Part shown: piece by piece, positions 1 through 8,653 of the stretch
How positions within the stretch are numbered: the stretch's first letter is position 1
How the letters are laid out: each line of letters begins with the position of its first letter
Assembly: GCA_963843255.1 (NCBI GenBank)
Contig: CAWJJQ010000003.1
Coordinates: 806,001-870,000, forward strand
Reading direction: 5' to 3'
DNA: 64,000 bases
Source of the DNA: Bog-159 sp963843255
Lineage (GTDB): Bacteria; Acidobacteriota; Terriglobia; Bryobacterales; Bryobacteraceae
Notes under the pieces: generated by a model
Seen by the model: the letters and a program-made list of their open reading frames with translations, nothing else
Database searches by the model: none
What the model was told of the DNA's origin: nothing
Made by a program: the position numbers and the translations under genes

Positions 1-174
1 GGGAGCATAACCGAACCCGGCTCCGGTGACCGAATACGTCGAGATGCCGGACGGGTCGTCGTCGGCAGCGCCGGTGATTAATCCGGGGCCAAGATTCGAG
101 AAAAATCTGCGGAAACGGCCCTGCAGGACAAAGGCGCGCCGGGCGGCCTTGGCGCCAGGTGGACTCTGGCTCAA
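1..174 (-). CDS. Nramp-type divalent metal ion transporter, N-terminal part (runs off the window)
   Basis: The minus strand encodes the first 58 residues of an Nramp (Mn2+/Fe2+) transporter. The giveaway is the first helix region, which reads FFSNLGPGLITGAADDDPSG and continues ISTYSVTGAGFGY; the DPSG-like segment of helix 1 carries metal-binding residues in this family. I place the start at a TTG at 172-174, whose last bases overlap the TGA stop of the upstream DUF2934 gene (TTGA), suggesting translational coupling. No ATG lies in frame between that stop and the conserved region. The rest of the gene lies before position 1. Family assignment is firm; the start codon is inference. Confidence 0.75.
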   Translation of the reverse strand, partial: MSQSPPGAKAARRAFVLQGRFRRFFSNLGPGLITGAADDDPSGISTYSVTGAGFGYAP

Positions 175-503
175 TGCCGGGGCCGAAGGTCTTCAATAGC
201 GCGCAGCCAATCTTCCTCCGGCGATCCGTCCGGACAGCCCCTATCTTGCCAAAGCTGATATGCCCGGGCGGCGATCTCCTGCTCGGTGGCCTCGTGTGCG
301 ATGGCCTGTGCGCCATGCTCGTTCCGGCTTCCCTGATGCTCGCTCTGTGCGGACAAGTAAGCCGGATTGGAGTGCTCCAGGGACTGTCTGGAGCTTTCAT
401 GTCCGGTCAGGTGATCCTCTTTTCCGTGATGCTCGGCGCCGCTGCGATGGGCGTGAGCGGCCAGGTCACGGTGTTCGGTAGCGATCTGTTGTGATTCGCG
501 CAT
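171..503 (-). CDS. DUF2934 domain protein
   Basis: Small hydrophilic protein of 110 residues. The first ~75 residues are rich in His, Glu, Ser and Gln and look disordered. The C-terminal third carries the DUF2934 signature: IAARAYQLWQDRG, then CPDGSPEEDWLRAIEDL. This short domain of unknown function is common in soil Proteobacteria and Acidobacteriota. The gene sits directly upstream of the Nramp transporter, with overlapping stop and start, so the two are probably co-transcribed. Whether the His-rich segment binds metal for the transporter is speculation. Confidence 0.75.
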   Translation of the reverse strand: MRESQQIATEHRDLAAHAHRSGAEHHGKEDHLTGHESSRQSLEHSNPAYLSAQSEHQGSRNEHGAQAIAHEATEQEIAARAYQLWQDRGCPDGSPEEDWLRAIEDLRPRH

Positions 504-688
504 AACAAGAGCTTATGCACGTGTTGCGCCGTTAGTCGCGGTGGAAGCGGCCACGGGCCAGGATTAGGTATGATCCAGATCGGCAAAAGACGCAGTTCAA
601 AAGTACAGTTTCTGCATGTCTCTCCGCGCCCCGCCTTCAAACAGCGTGTTTTTTTGCTCTGGGCCATCCCGTGCTAGTAGGGCACGAA

Positions 689-1075
689 ATGACCACCGCA
701 CCTATCGGGATAGAATCGTTCAAGCAGATCCTCGAAGTGAAACGGGCGGAGATCTCCGGCGCGCTACGAAGGCGGGATGGCATTGCCATTGAGAAGAGCG
801 CGGACCAGATGGACGAGATTCAGTATGCGTCGGAGCGAGACTTGGCCATTCAAAATGTGGACCGTGACTTCGCCCTGCTGCGTCAGTTGCAGGCCGCACT
901 CCGGCGGATTGCCGATGGCGCCTTCGGAACTTGCATAGATTGCGAAAGCGTGATCAGCCCCAATCGGCTGGCAGCCGTGCCCTGGGCGTCCCGCTGCATC
1001 GGCTGCCAGGAAGTTGCCGACCGAGAAAGGCACGAGCGAGGGGATGAGAGTGATACTCTCGCCAATGCTGCATGA
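689..1075 (+). CDS. TraR/DksA-type zinc-finger protein
   Basis: A 128-residue DksA/TraR-like protein. It has an N-terminal helical region and a C4 zinc finger near the C-terminus with paired CxxC motifs (CIDC and, 17 residues on, CIGC), typical of the family that binds the secondary channel of RNA polymerase. I chose the ATG at 689 because an AGGG lies about 8 nt upstream; an in-frame ATG at 671 would add six residues. It resembles the other DksA-like gene at 50898-51278 (shared pattern: EKxxDxxDE, ERxLAIxNxDR, then the finger), so the two are paralogues. The precise regulatory role cannot be read from sequence. Confidence 0.8.
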   Translation: MTTAPIGIESFKQILEVKRAEISGALRRRDGIAIEKSADQMDEIQYASERDLAIQNVDRDFALLRQLQAALRRIADGAFGTCIDCESVISPNRLAAVPWASRCIGCQEVADRERHERGDESDTLANAA

Positions 1076-1448
1076 TCTTCTTTCGAAAACGACGCTCGCC
1101 ACCCGAACCACGGCGTTTCTGGGCGACTACTTGCCGCGCAAGTGCGGCATTGCCACGTTTACCTCCGGCCCGCTTGGGGCTGTAGCGGAGCAGAATCCCC
1201 AAAGCCTGTGCTTCGCCGTGCCGGTGGTGACCATGCTCCTCACAGTTTTCCCAAGCCGAATGCCGGCGAGGAGCACCACTCAACCCGCCTCGGAGGTCAT
1301 GATTGAGCGCGAACGCACGATCTTACAGGATGTTTACCGGGCCCAGCCGGCCAAGATCCGCCAGTTCATCGATCACGCCGTTGCCATGGATGAAGAGGAT
1401 CGGATCTCCCGAGCCCTGCGCGCGGACATGCGTCCACCCCAGGGGTGA
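1065..1448 (+). pseudogene. Remnant of a glycosyltransferase N-terminus fused to unrelated sequence
   Basis: An open frame overlapping the end of the DksA-like gene. Residues ~12-35 (RTTAFLGDYLPRKCGIATFT) match the N-terminal strand and loop of a family of large bacterial glycosyltransferases, where the motif is FxGxYxPRxCGIATFT. After CFAVPV the similarity stops; the following ~80 residues do not resemble a Rossmann-type transferase and I do not recognise them. The whole frame is only ~128 codons against several hundred for the family. I read it as a 5' fragment left by a deletion. It could be a short expressed protein, but nothing supports that. Confidence 0.4.
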
Positions 1449-1455
1449 CTTGCGC

Positions 1456-2769
1456 TCATGCGGGTTCGCGCCGGGGAGGCCGCGCCGCGCGCCGCGATAG
1501 GGCGTACGCCATCCAGGCGCCGCCCCGCAGCATTGCCAGAAACCCTCCGAAGAGGAACGTCGCCACCCTACCGCGCGGCTCCAGGCGGGAGTACACAGCG
1601 TTCATGACCCAGGCCGCGACCGTGTAGATCCTGGCCGCGCGCGCCAGCCCGATGCGGCTCCGCACAGGCCAGTCGTAGACCAGTTTCTCGATTGTGTAAT
1701 TGAAGAAGCCGGACATGTCGACTACGCGCTTGCCGTACAGCTCCCTGGCTGCCGGCGCCAGTTCGGCCCCATTCCGGGACGCCGCAATCACCGCCGCCGC
1801 TTCCCGGGCGTGCCGCAATGCGGCGGTCGCGCCGTTTGAGGTGATAGGGTCCACCAGCGACGCCGCCTCCCCCACGATCATCCAGTTGGCGCCGGCCACC
1901 TGCCCGAACGTGCGGCACGAAAACGTGATGGTTTTCGGCGGGCTATAACGCCGGTCGCGGACCAGGGGTTCAAAGCGCGGGAATTGCAGCAGCCGCCGCC
2001 GGAAGATTTCCTCCGTGGCGATTCCCTGCTTGCGGCCGCGCTTGATCGTCTCCGCGATGGCCACGCACCCTATACTGGTCACATCAGGACTGATGGGAAT
2101 CTCCCAGATCCACTCCAGGCAGCCCGAGCCGGCCGGGTCTGTGTAGATGGTGGTTCCCTCCTGCGACGCGGCGATCGAAAAATACGTCCACATCGCCACC
2201 TTCCGCTCGCCATAGGTGATGGCTGGCAGTTGAAACTCCCTGGCCAGCAGGCTGGTGGCGAAGCCCGAGGCGTCGACGAACCAAGGCGTACGAAAGCGCG
2301 CGCCGCCCGCGGTTACCACTGCATCGATTCTGTTCCCGGTCCTTTCCACCACGGCGGCCTTATCGTGAACCATGGTGATGCCGTGTCCGGCTGCCAGGTC
2401 GAGCAGCCTGCGGTCCAGGAAAGCCCGATCCACATGGAGCGTGCGCAATTCGATATGAAAGGGCGGTCCGGCCAGCCAGTCCTTCGGAAAATACTTGCGG
2501 GAGCCACCGTCGCTCATGCGCAGCGTCACGCCCCGTTTGTAGGTCGCGAATTTTGAACCGATCAAATCCGTCATGGGAAGCCCCAGGCCGCCGAGCAGGC
2601 CAGGCGTGGACCAATCCAGCGATTCGCCCACGGGCTGCCGGTCACCTGCTTGCGGCTCGATACAGACCACGCGCAGGCCGGCCCGCGCCAGGTGCACACA
2701 GGCGGCCAGGCCCGCGAGACCGCCGCCGATCACGGTCACGTCCGGCATGGTGGGATCAGTTCGTGACAT
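1456..2769 (-). CDS. FAD-dependent oxidoreductase (halogenase/geranylgeranyl reductase-like)
   Basis: A 437-residue flavoprotein. The N-terminus has the dinucleotide-binding fingerprint VIGGGLAGLAAC and the following acidic end of strand 2 (VVCIEPQ). A second FAD motif lies near residue 300 (VGEAASLVDPITSNG), as in tryptophan-halogenase-like and PHBH-type enzymes. The C-terminal ~40 residues are hydrophobic and may anchor the protein to the membrane. An upstream extension of the frame would run into the neighbouring gene, so I take the ATG at 2769; an ATG at 2748 is also possible. It lies just downstream of the decayed AhpD-like gene on the same strand. Substrate unknown. Confidence 0.75.
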   Translation of the reverse strand: MSRTDPTMPDVTVIGGGLAGLAACVHLARAGLRVVCIEPQAGDRQPVGESLDWSTPGLLGGLGLPMTDLIGSKFATYKRGVTLRMSDGGSRKYFPKDWLAGPPFHIELRTLHVDRAFLDRRLLDLAAGHGITMVHDKAAVVERTGNRIDAVVTAGGARFRTPWFVDASGFATSLLAREFQLPAITYGERKVAMWTYFSIAASQEGTTIYTDPAGSGCLEWIWEIPISPDVTSIGCVAIAETIKRGRKQGIATEEIFRRRLLQFPRFEPLVRDRRYSPPKTITFSCRTFGQVAGANWMIVGEAASLVDPITSNGATAALRHAREAAAVIAASRNGAELAPAARELYGKRVVDMSGFFNYTIEKLVYDWPVRSRIGLARAARIYTVAAWVMNAVYSRLEPRGRVATFLFGGFLAMLRGGAWMAYALSRRAARPPRREPA

Positions 2770-2798
2770 TCGGTCGCGCGGGCCGTGCCAGGTTGTTC

Positions 2799-3380
2799 TC
2801 ACGTGACGGGTGCGTCCGGCGCCTTCACCGCCGATCCGATATAACTGAGCACGCCCAGGTATCCCTCGCGCGCGACGCCGGCGGCCCGCTCGCGAAACCG
2901 CACGGCATCGGTGGGAGTCCATGCGGCCAGCCCGTCCACGTAGCGGTTATACATACAGAATGCCGCGGCGATCAGCACCCTGTCGTGAATTTCCAGGTCC
3001 GTGGCGCCTTCCCGCCGAGCCCGTGCGATATCTTCGCCCTGACGCTCTTGCCGCCCTCCTGCACCTTTCCGGCAATCGCGAGCAAAGCTTTCAACTTGTC
3101 CGGAATGGCAGCGGTCATAGGGCTCTTCTTCACGTCCATAAACAGTTTTTCGTTGCCCAGGTGATAGGCTGCTACGGCGCCAGAATCGTTTGGCAAAGAG
3201 AGCAGTCATTGCCCGCCGATACATAGGTGCCGATCAGTTCCCGCTCGCCTGGAGACAGGGGGCCCCGGCCCGCGCAAAAGCATCTCCGCCAGTTCGTTCA
3301 AAGGCTTGGCGGTTTCCGGACGAAACTGCACGGGGGCCCAGAATCCCGGGCAGTCCTTCGGCTAGTTGGATATGCGGGAT
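2799..3380 (-). pseudogene. Decayed carboxymuconolactone decarboxylase/AhpD-like (peroxidase-related) gene
   Basis: Reading the minus strand through four frame changes gives one continuous AhpD/CMD-like protein: IPHIQLAEGLPGILGP, FRPETAKPLNELAEMLLRGP, LSPGERELIGTYVSAGNDC, GAVAAYHLGNEKLF, KLKALLAIAGKVQEGG, then EDIARARREGATDLEIHD and AAAFCMYNRYVDGLA. Frame changes fall near 3327 and 3258 (extra C in runs of five), near 3182 (a lost base that removes the His of the CxxCxxxH redox motif) and near 3044. A strong Shine-Dalgarno (AGGAGG) precedes ATC where the family has ATG, so the start is also lost. Insertions and deletions plus the lost start argue for real decay. Confidence 0.8.
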
Positions 3381-3406
3381 AGCTCCCCTCCTGCGGCTTA
3401 TGGAAG

Positions 3407-3434
3407 ATTAGAGCAAGAGCCGATGGGAGGTCAA
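3407..3434 (-). promoter_or_regulatory. Sigma-70-type promoter of the decayed AhpD-like gene
   Basis: On the minus strand, TTGACC (3429-3434) and TCTAAT (3407-3412) are separated by 16 nt. The sequence CGGCTCTTGCTCTA across the spacer and the -10 box is repeated in the promoter of the deiodinase-like gene (36579-36606), also with a 16-nt spacer. The elements are seen in the sequence; promoter activity is inferred. Confidence 0.45.
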
Positions 3435-3584
3435 TAATCAACATCTACTAGCCAGCCTATGCGCCGCCCGGCTGGAATTCCCGCCCACCCGCCGCCCGCT
3501 GTCGCTGTATAATCGGGCTTCCGGCTCTTGGTTCGAAATCTCACGAACCAGGGGATTGAATCGACAGAGAGGACCCTCCAAACG

Positions 3585-5411
3585 ATGGCCATGCCCGCCC
3601 TGTTCCTGTTCGCCGCCGCCGGCCAGTCGCGCATCACGGCGCTCGACTGGCTCATGATTGCGCTTTACTTCAGTATTCTGCTGTGCGTGGCATGGTGGGT
3701 GATCCACAAGGCAAAGGATTCAGCCACAGATTATTTTCTGGCCGGGCGCAACCTGGGCTGGTGGATCATCGGGGCTTCGATTTTCGCGTCCAACATCGGG
3801 TCGGAACACATTGTCGGGCTGGCGGGCTCTGGCGCTACCAGCGGCGTGGCCATGGCGCACTACGAACTGCATGCCTGGTGCCTGCTGGTGCTGGCCTGGG
3901 TGTTCGTGCCGTTCTACATGCGCTCGATGGTGTTCACCATGCCAGAATTTCTGGAGCGCAGGTTCAACGAGCAGTGCCGCTATGTGCTCTCGATCGTCTC
4001 ACTGATTACCTTCGTGATCTCGAAAATCGCGGTCGGCATCTTCGCCGGCGGCGTGGTCTTCGGCACGTTGTTCCCGGAGATGTCCGTGACCATCGGCGGC
4101 ACCACCATCGACAGCTTCTGGATCGGCTCGGTGTTGGTAATCCTGCTCACCGGACTCTACACCACACTCGGCGGCATGCGCGCAGTGGCGTACAACGATG
4201 CGGTGCAGGTGACGGTTCTGATTGTCGGCTCGGCGCTGCTGACCGGCTACGGGCTGGTGCGCCTGGGAGGTTGGGGCGAACTGCGCCATTTCGCCGGGTC
4301 CGATATGTTCAATCTCTGGAAGCCGATGATTCCGGCGGGCGTCGAGGGCTCATGGTCGCCGGTGTTGCAGACCGGCGCCGCGGGCCAGATCGTCAAGGAG
4401 GCGTGGTATTTCAACGGCAATTTTCCATGGCTCGGCATGCTGTTCTGCGCACCGATTATCGGCTTGTGGTATTGGTGCACGGATCAATATATCGTGCAGC
4501 GGGCTTTGGGCGCGCCGAACCAGAGCGTGGCCCGCCGCGGCAGTATCTTCGCCGCATTTCTGAAGCTGTTTCCGGTCTACCTGTTTCTGATTCCGGGCCT
4601 GATCTGTTTTGCGCTGGCCAAGAGCGGCAAGGTTCCCGAATTAGCCTCTATGATCGGGCCGGACGGACAGGCGATCCCGGCGGCCTCCAACGGCGCCTTC
4701 CCCATGATGGTGCAGTATCTGCTTCCGCCAGGGGTCCGGGGAATTGTGGTGGCGGGTTTGCTTTCGGCGCTGATGGGATCGCTGGCCGGTGTGTTCAACG
4801 CCTGTTCGACCCTCTTCACCGTGGATCTGTACCAGAAATGGAACAAGGGCGCTTCTCAGCATCAACTGGTACGCATGGGACGGATTGCCACTACCGTGAT
4901 GGTCCTGATTGCGCTGGCCTGGATACCGGTGATCAAAAACGCGAAAGGCCTGTACACGTATCTACAATCGGTGCAAAGCTACCTCGCGCCACCCATCTTC
5001 GTCGTGTTTTTCCTGGGCGTTTTCTTCAAGCGCATGAACGGGGCCGGCGCCTTGTGGGCCATGATCGTGGGGTTTGCGCTAGGCATTTTCCGCATGGCGG
5101 TGGATACGCCGGTCACGCTCGGTATTGGCGGGTTCACGGGTTACGAATCCGGGTCGCTGCTGTGGGTGGTCAACAATATTTACTTCCAGTATTTCAGCGT
5201 GCTGATCACCATCGTCTCCATCATCGTGATGGTAACCGTCAGCTACATGACCAGCGCCCCAAACTTGCAGCAGATCAAGAGCCTCACGTTCGGTACGGCT
5301 ACCGAGGAAGATCGCCGCGCCACGCGCGCAAGCTGGACCTGGAGGGAAGTGGTGGGATCGGGAGTGGTGATGGCCGGTATTATAGGCGGCTATCTTTATT
5401 TCCGCGGTTAA
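3585..5411 (+). CDS. Sodium:solute symporter (SSS/SGLT family)
   Basis: A 608-residue membrane protein with about 14 hydrophobic segments. It shows the SSS signature region: DYFLAGRNLGWWIIGASIF, then ASNIGSEHIVGLAGSG, as in SglT-type Na+/sugar symporters, and later the loop LMGSLAGVFNACSTLFTVDLY typical of helix 8. These proteins import sugars, inositol or similar solutes with Na+. I start at the ATG at 3585; the frame is open upstream to 3528, but that N-terminal stretch is polar and unlike the family. It is convergent with the kinase gene. The solute cannot be determined from sequence. Confidence 0.88.
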   Translation: MAMPALFLFAAAGQSRITALDWLMIALYFSILLCVAWWVIHKAKDSATDYFLAGRNLGWWIIGASIFASNIGSEHIVGLAGSGATSGVAMAHYELHAWCLLVLAWVFVPFYMRSMVFTMPEFLERRFNEQCRYVLSIVSLITFVISKIAVGIFAGGVVFGTLFPEMSVTIGGTTIDSFWIGSVLVILLTGLYTTLGGMRAVAYNDAVQVTVLIVGSALLTGYGLVRLGGWGELRHFAGSDMFNLWKPMIPAGVEGSWSPVLQTGAAGQIVKEAWYFNGNFPWLGMLFCAPIIGLWYWCTDQYIVQRALGAPNQSVARRGSIFAAFLKLFPVYLFLIPGLICFALAKSGKVPELASMIGPDGQAIPAASNGAFPMMVQYLLPPGVRGIVVAGLLSALMGSLAGVFNACSTLFTVDLYQKWNKGASQHQLVRMGRIATTVMVLIALAWIPVIKNAKGLYTYLQSVQSYLAPPIFVVFFLGVFFKRMNGAGALWAMIVGFALGIFRMAVDTPVTLGIGGFTGYESGSLLWVVNNIYFQYFSVLITIVSIIVMVTVSYMTSAPNLQQIKSLTFGTATEEDRRATRASWTWREVVGSGVVMAGIIGGYLYFRG

Positions 5412-5412
5412 G

Positions 5413-5438
5413 TCGCGGCTAAGTATGGGGAGCCGCGA
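5413..5438. terminator. Hairpin between convergent symporter and kinase genes
   Basis: An 8-bp perfect inverted repeat (TCGCGGCT at 5413-5420, AGCCGCGA at 5431-5438) with a 10-nt loop sits exactly where the two convergent genes meet, overlapping the kinase stop region. There is no clear T-tract on either side, so a terminator role is only plausible. Confidence 0.4.
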
Positions 5439-7965
5439 AAGGGGCGGCCTTGTCCGGCTGGTGCAAGGCAGTGTAAATGGCGGCAAGATCCTGACGCGCG
5501 ACCTGAAGCCAAACGGGCGCTGCGCCGGTCTGACTTGTGAGGATCGTGTATCCAGCCAGAGTCTCGGCTTCGGCTTCCTGATAGCGTTTCTCGCGCAACA
5601 ACACACGGCCTAACCGGATGCGGGCGACCCCGATGTTGCGGTGCCCGGCGGGTAACCCCCGGGAAAGGCGCTGCACGGCATCCCGCAGAAGGCGCTCAGC
5701 GCGGGCGGACTGGCCCTCGTCGAGATAAACGCCCGCCAGGTTCGAGAGGGCTATGGCGGTGGTCTGGTGCTGGTCGCCATACACCGCCTGGTAGATAGAT
5801 GCCGCGCGACTGTAATCGGCCTCGGCGTCGCGCAATGCGCCTCGATGCTGGGCAACCGCGCCCAATTGCCGCAACGCCATCGCTAGACGCGGATCGGGCG
5901 TCTTCGGAAAAGCCTTGTCCAGAGCGTCAAACGCCTGTTTCGCCAGAGGCTCTGCCTCGTCATATCGCTGCTCGGCGATAAGCGCCTGCGCCAGGTACGA
6001 CCGGATGTCGGCCGTGCTGGGATGCTTTTCGCCATACCAGGATCGGTAGATATCCAGTCCCTGGCGGTAATAACTCTCGGCCTCCGGGTAGTGGCCCCAG
6101 TCGGATTGGATGTTGGCTAAGTTGAGGAAGTCATCCGCCACATCCGGATGCCGCGGGCCGTGCAGTTGCTGATCCATGGCTAGTATCTCGCGGTTCAAGG
6201 AATCGGAGATCGCGTAGTGGCCGAGGTGGTAATGGGCGTTTGCCAGCAAAGTGCGGGCGCCCGAAATATCAGTCTTCGGCGCGCCGGCTGTTTCCAGCAG
6301 CCGTACGGCATCGGTCAGTACGCCGATCGCCTTTTCATATTGGCCGCGGCGCTCCAGAACGTCGCCCAAGGTGGCGGTGGCTTCCGCTATTGCTACAGAG
6401 CCGGCAGGAAGGTGGCGTTGATCCATGGCTAGCGTCTGGCGAGCCAGCACCTCAGCCTCCGGCAGACGGGCCTGGTCGATCCGCAGCATGGCCAACTGCA
6501 GCAGGTCGTGCGCGATCTCTTCGTGGTCAGGCCCATAGACCGACTTGAGCCTTGCGATAGAAGCCTGCATCAGCGAATCGGCCTGATCCAGCATGCCCAA
6601 CGACTGGTAGACGGTGCCGAGCGTTTGATAAAGATGCGCCTGCACTTTCGGATCGCCGTTCAGGACGCGTAGCTTCTGTACGCCGCGGTCGAGCAGGGTG
6701 ACGACCTTCAAATCGGCCGAAGGTCCGACTTCCTGGTCGCCGCCCTCGAACAGATTCTCCATGAACTCCTCGACCCGCTGCGTGCGGGCGGCTTCCGCCA
6801 CAGCCGCGTTCTTCGCCTTCGTCAGGCGGACGGTATAGAAGACCACCAGGCCGGCGATTAATGCGGTCATTAGCGATGCGGCCATCGCGGCGCGCCGGTG
6901 CCGCTTCGCGAATTTACGTGCGCGATACTTCACCGCGGCGGGCCGCGCTTCCAGGGGCTCGCAGCGCAGATAGTGGTCGATATCCCGGAGCAGTTCTTCG
7001 ACGGATTGATAACGGTGCTGCGCGTCGGGATGCATGGCTTTGCGGCATAACGCATTCAGATCGCTCCAATCCGCTTTGTCGCGGGACGACGGCCGCAAAG
7101 TATCAAAAGCGCCGTCCGGCAGGCGTCCGGCTAGCATCTCGTAGAGGATCACGCCGAGCGAATATACGTCGCTGTAGGCGCCCACGGTTCCGTCGTGAAT
7201 CCATTCGGGCGGAGCGTATGCCGGAGAGCCGAAGCGCAGCGCCGAGGGCGGCTCCGGCGCCGCGTCTTCACGGCTCTGCAGTTGCCTGGCCACGCCGAAA
7301 TCGAGCAGGCGCGGCGTGCCATCTTTCTCCACCAGGATGTTGGAGGGCTTCAAGTCACGATGGATGATTCCCTGCCGGTACGCGTATTGCACGGCTTCGC
7401 ATACTGCGCGAAAGAGCCACAGCCGCTCGACCACGGCGAGTTTCTTATCGCGGCAGTAATCGCAAAGAGGAACACCCTCCACGTACTCCATGACGAACCA
7501 GGGTGTGCCATCGGCCAGCGAGCCTGCGTCGTACAGGCGCGCGATAAACGGATGCTTCAGTTTGGCGAGAGTTTTGATTTCGCGCGCGAAGCTGTCGCGG
7601 CGCGGCGCGGACATGCCCGCGTGCAAGAGGAACTTGATGGCGACCGGCGCCGCCGTATCTTCACGCCCAGCGAGATAGACCACGCCCATGCCGCCCTGGC
7701 CGAGAATTTTCGTGAGCCGGTACGGACCAACCTGCTCGCAGGGGAACGACTCGAGCGGCGCGCCCAGGACGCCATAGGCGACTTCCGGCAGCCCGCGGTC
7801 CAATAACGAAGTGTTTCCGCCGTCGGCCTGCAGCATGGCCCGCACTTCGGCCAGCGTCTCGGCGTCCGCGCCGCACGCCGCCAGAAAACCTTGCCGTTCG
7901 GATTCCGGACGAGACGCGGCTTCGTGGAAGACGGCCTGGATTTTCTCCCAGCGGGCGCTATCCAT
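5419..7965 (-). CDS. Membrane-anchored serine/threonine protein kinase with TPR domain
   Basis: An 848-residue transmembrane kinase. The kinase domain (~80-345) has the glycine loop GQGGMGVVYLAG, the ATP-binding Lys near 111, the catalytic loop HRDLKPSN near 202 and DFG near 222. A single membrane helix follows at about 358-378. The rest is a run of TPR repeats (MalT/Kinesin-light-chain type, blocks with ALA, A..Y and P motifs) that would lie outside the cytoplasm. It is 6 nt downstream of an ECF sigma gene on the same strand, a pairing frequent in Acidobacteriota. A role in signalling to that sigma factor is inferred from context. The first ~75 residues are helical. Confidence 0.92.
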   Translation of the reverse strand: MDSARWEKIQAVFHEAASRPESERQGFLAACGADAETLAEVRAMLQADGGNTSLLDRGLPEVAYGVLGAPLESFPCEQVGPYRLTKILGQGGMGVVYLAGREDTAAPVAIKFLLHAGMSAPRRDSFAREIKTLAKLKHPFIARLYDAGSLADGTPWFVMEYVEGVPLCDYCRDKKLAVVERLWLFRAVCEAVQYAYRQGIIHRDLKPSNILVEKDGTPRLLDFGVARQLQSREDAAPEPPSALRFGSPAYAPPEWIHDGTVGAYSDVYSLGVILYEMLAGRLPDGAFDTLRPSSRDKADWSDLNALCRKAMHPDAQHRYQSVEELLRDIDHYLRCEPLEARPAAVKYRARKFAKRHRRAAMAASLMTALIAGLVVFYTVRLTKAKNAAVAEAARTQRVEEFMENLFEGGDQEVGPSADLKVVTLLDRGVQKLRVLNGDPKVQAHLYQTLGTVYQSLGMLDQADSLMQASIARLKSVYGPDHEEIAHDLLQLAMLRIDQARLPEAEVLARQTLAMDQRHLPAGSVAIAEATATLGDVLERRGQYEKAIGVLTDAVRLLETAGAPKTDISGARTLLANAHYHLGHYAISDSLNREILAMDQQLHGPRHPDVADDFLNLANIQSDWGHYPEAESYYRQGLDIYRSWYGEKHPSTADIRSYLAQALIAEQRYDEAEPLAKQAFDALDKAFPKTPDPRLAMALRQLGAVAQHRGALRDAEADYSRAASIYQAVYGDQHQTTAIALSNLAGVYLDEGQSARAERLLRDAVQRLSRGLPAGHRNIGVARIRLGRVLLREKRYQEAEAETLAGYTILTSQTGAAPVWLQVARQDLAAIYTALHQPDKAAPFAAPHT

Positions 7966-7971
7966 CAGGCG

Positions 7972-8508
7972 CTATTCCCTGCCCGGGCGAACCCGGCTCG
8001 CAAGCCAGGCACGGGCCGCTCGCCAGTCGCGCTCCACCACGGATGCGGAGACGCCCAGCATCTCCGCCGTTTCCGCTACGTTCATCCCGCCGAAGAAGCG
8101 ATCGACCACCACCTGCGACTGACGCGGGCTCAGGCGCGCCAGCTGATCAAGGTACGAGTCGAGGACCAGTAATTCTTCGTCACCCGAGACTGCCGCGCCG
8201 ATCGCGTCATCCATCGGGACGAAGATGGTCTCGCCGCTGCCACCCCTTTTCCGCGCACCCCGGCGCCGCGCTTCGTCCACCAGCACCTGACGCATGGCAT
8301 TAGCGGCGATGGCTTTGAAGTGCGCTTCGGATTCCGTAGCAAAGGGCGGCGAGTGCCTGAGTTTCAGCCAGGCTTCATGCACCAAGGCCGTGGAACTCAT
8401 GGTGAGGTTGGCCTCCTTCCGGCGCACGAACGACGCCATACGCCGCAGCTCTTCGTAGACCAGGCTGAACAGTTCGTTCAGCAGGCGCGCCTTTTCAGGT
8501 TCCAGCAT
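7972..8508 (-). CDS. ECF-type RNA polymerase sigma factor
   Basis: A 178-residue ECF sigma factor of the group often paired with Ser/Thr kinases (the TIGR02999-like type). Region 2 includes LVYEELRRMAS and LTMSSTALVHEAWLKL; region 4 has the helix-turn-helix LSPRQSQVVVDRFFGGMNVAETAEMLG. I start at the ATG giving MLEPEKAR; the frame is open another 35 codons upstream, but that stretch does not look like sigma region 2. Its stop lies 6 nt before the kinase gene. No anti-sigma factor is visible, so control by the kinase is a reasonable inference. Confidence 0.88.
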   Translation of the reverse strand: MLEPEKARLLNELFSLVYEELRRMASFVRRKEANLTMSSTALVHEAWLKLRHSPPFATESEAHFKAIAANAMRQVLVDEARRRGARKRGGSGETIFVPMDDAIGAAVSGDEELLVLDSYLDQLARLSPRQSQVVVDRFFGGMNVAETAEMLGVSASVVERDWRAARAWLASRVRPGRE

Positions 8509-8653
8509 GACGGCTTTTTCTTCCGGTTTGCGCAATTCTTCAGTGGAAGCCAACAGAGGGTTACACCACGGCGCCTGTCTGGAAATCGTATCAACCGGGC
8601 AGGTGCTTTGCAACTAGCGCGCGGCTTCAATTTCAAAGAGGAGAACTGCACCC

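Noticed and set aside
3683..5422. Long open frame (579 codons) inside the symporter gene, same strand
   Set aside because: Arg- and His-rich with no family pattern; it is the +1-frame shadow of a clear SSS symporter in GC-rich DNA.
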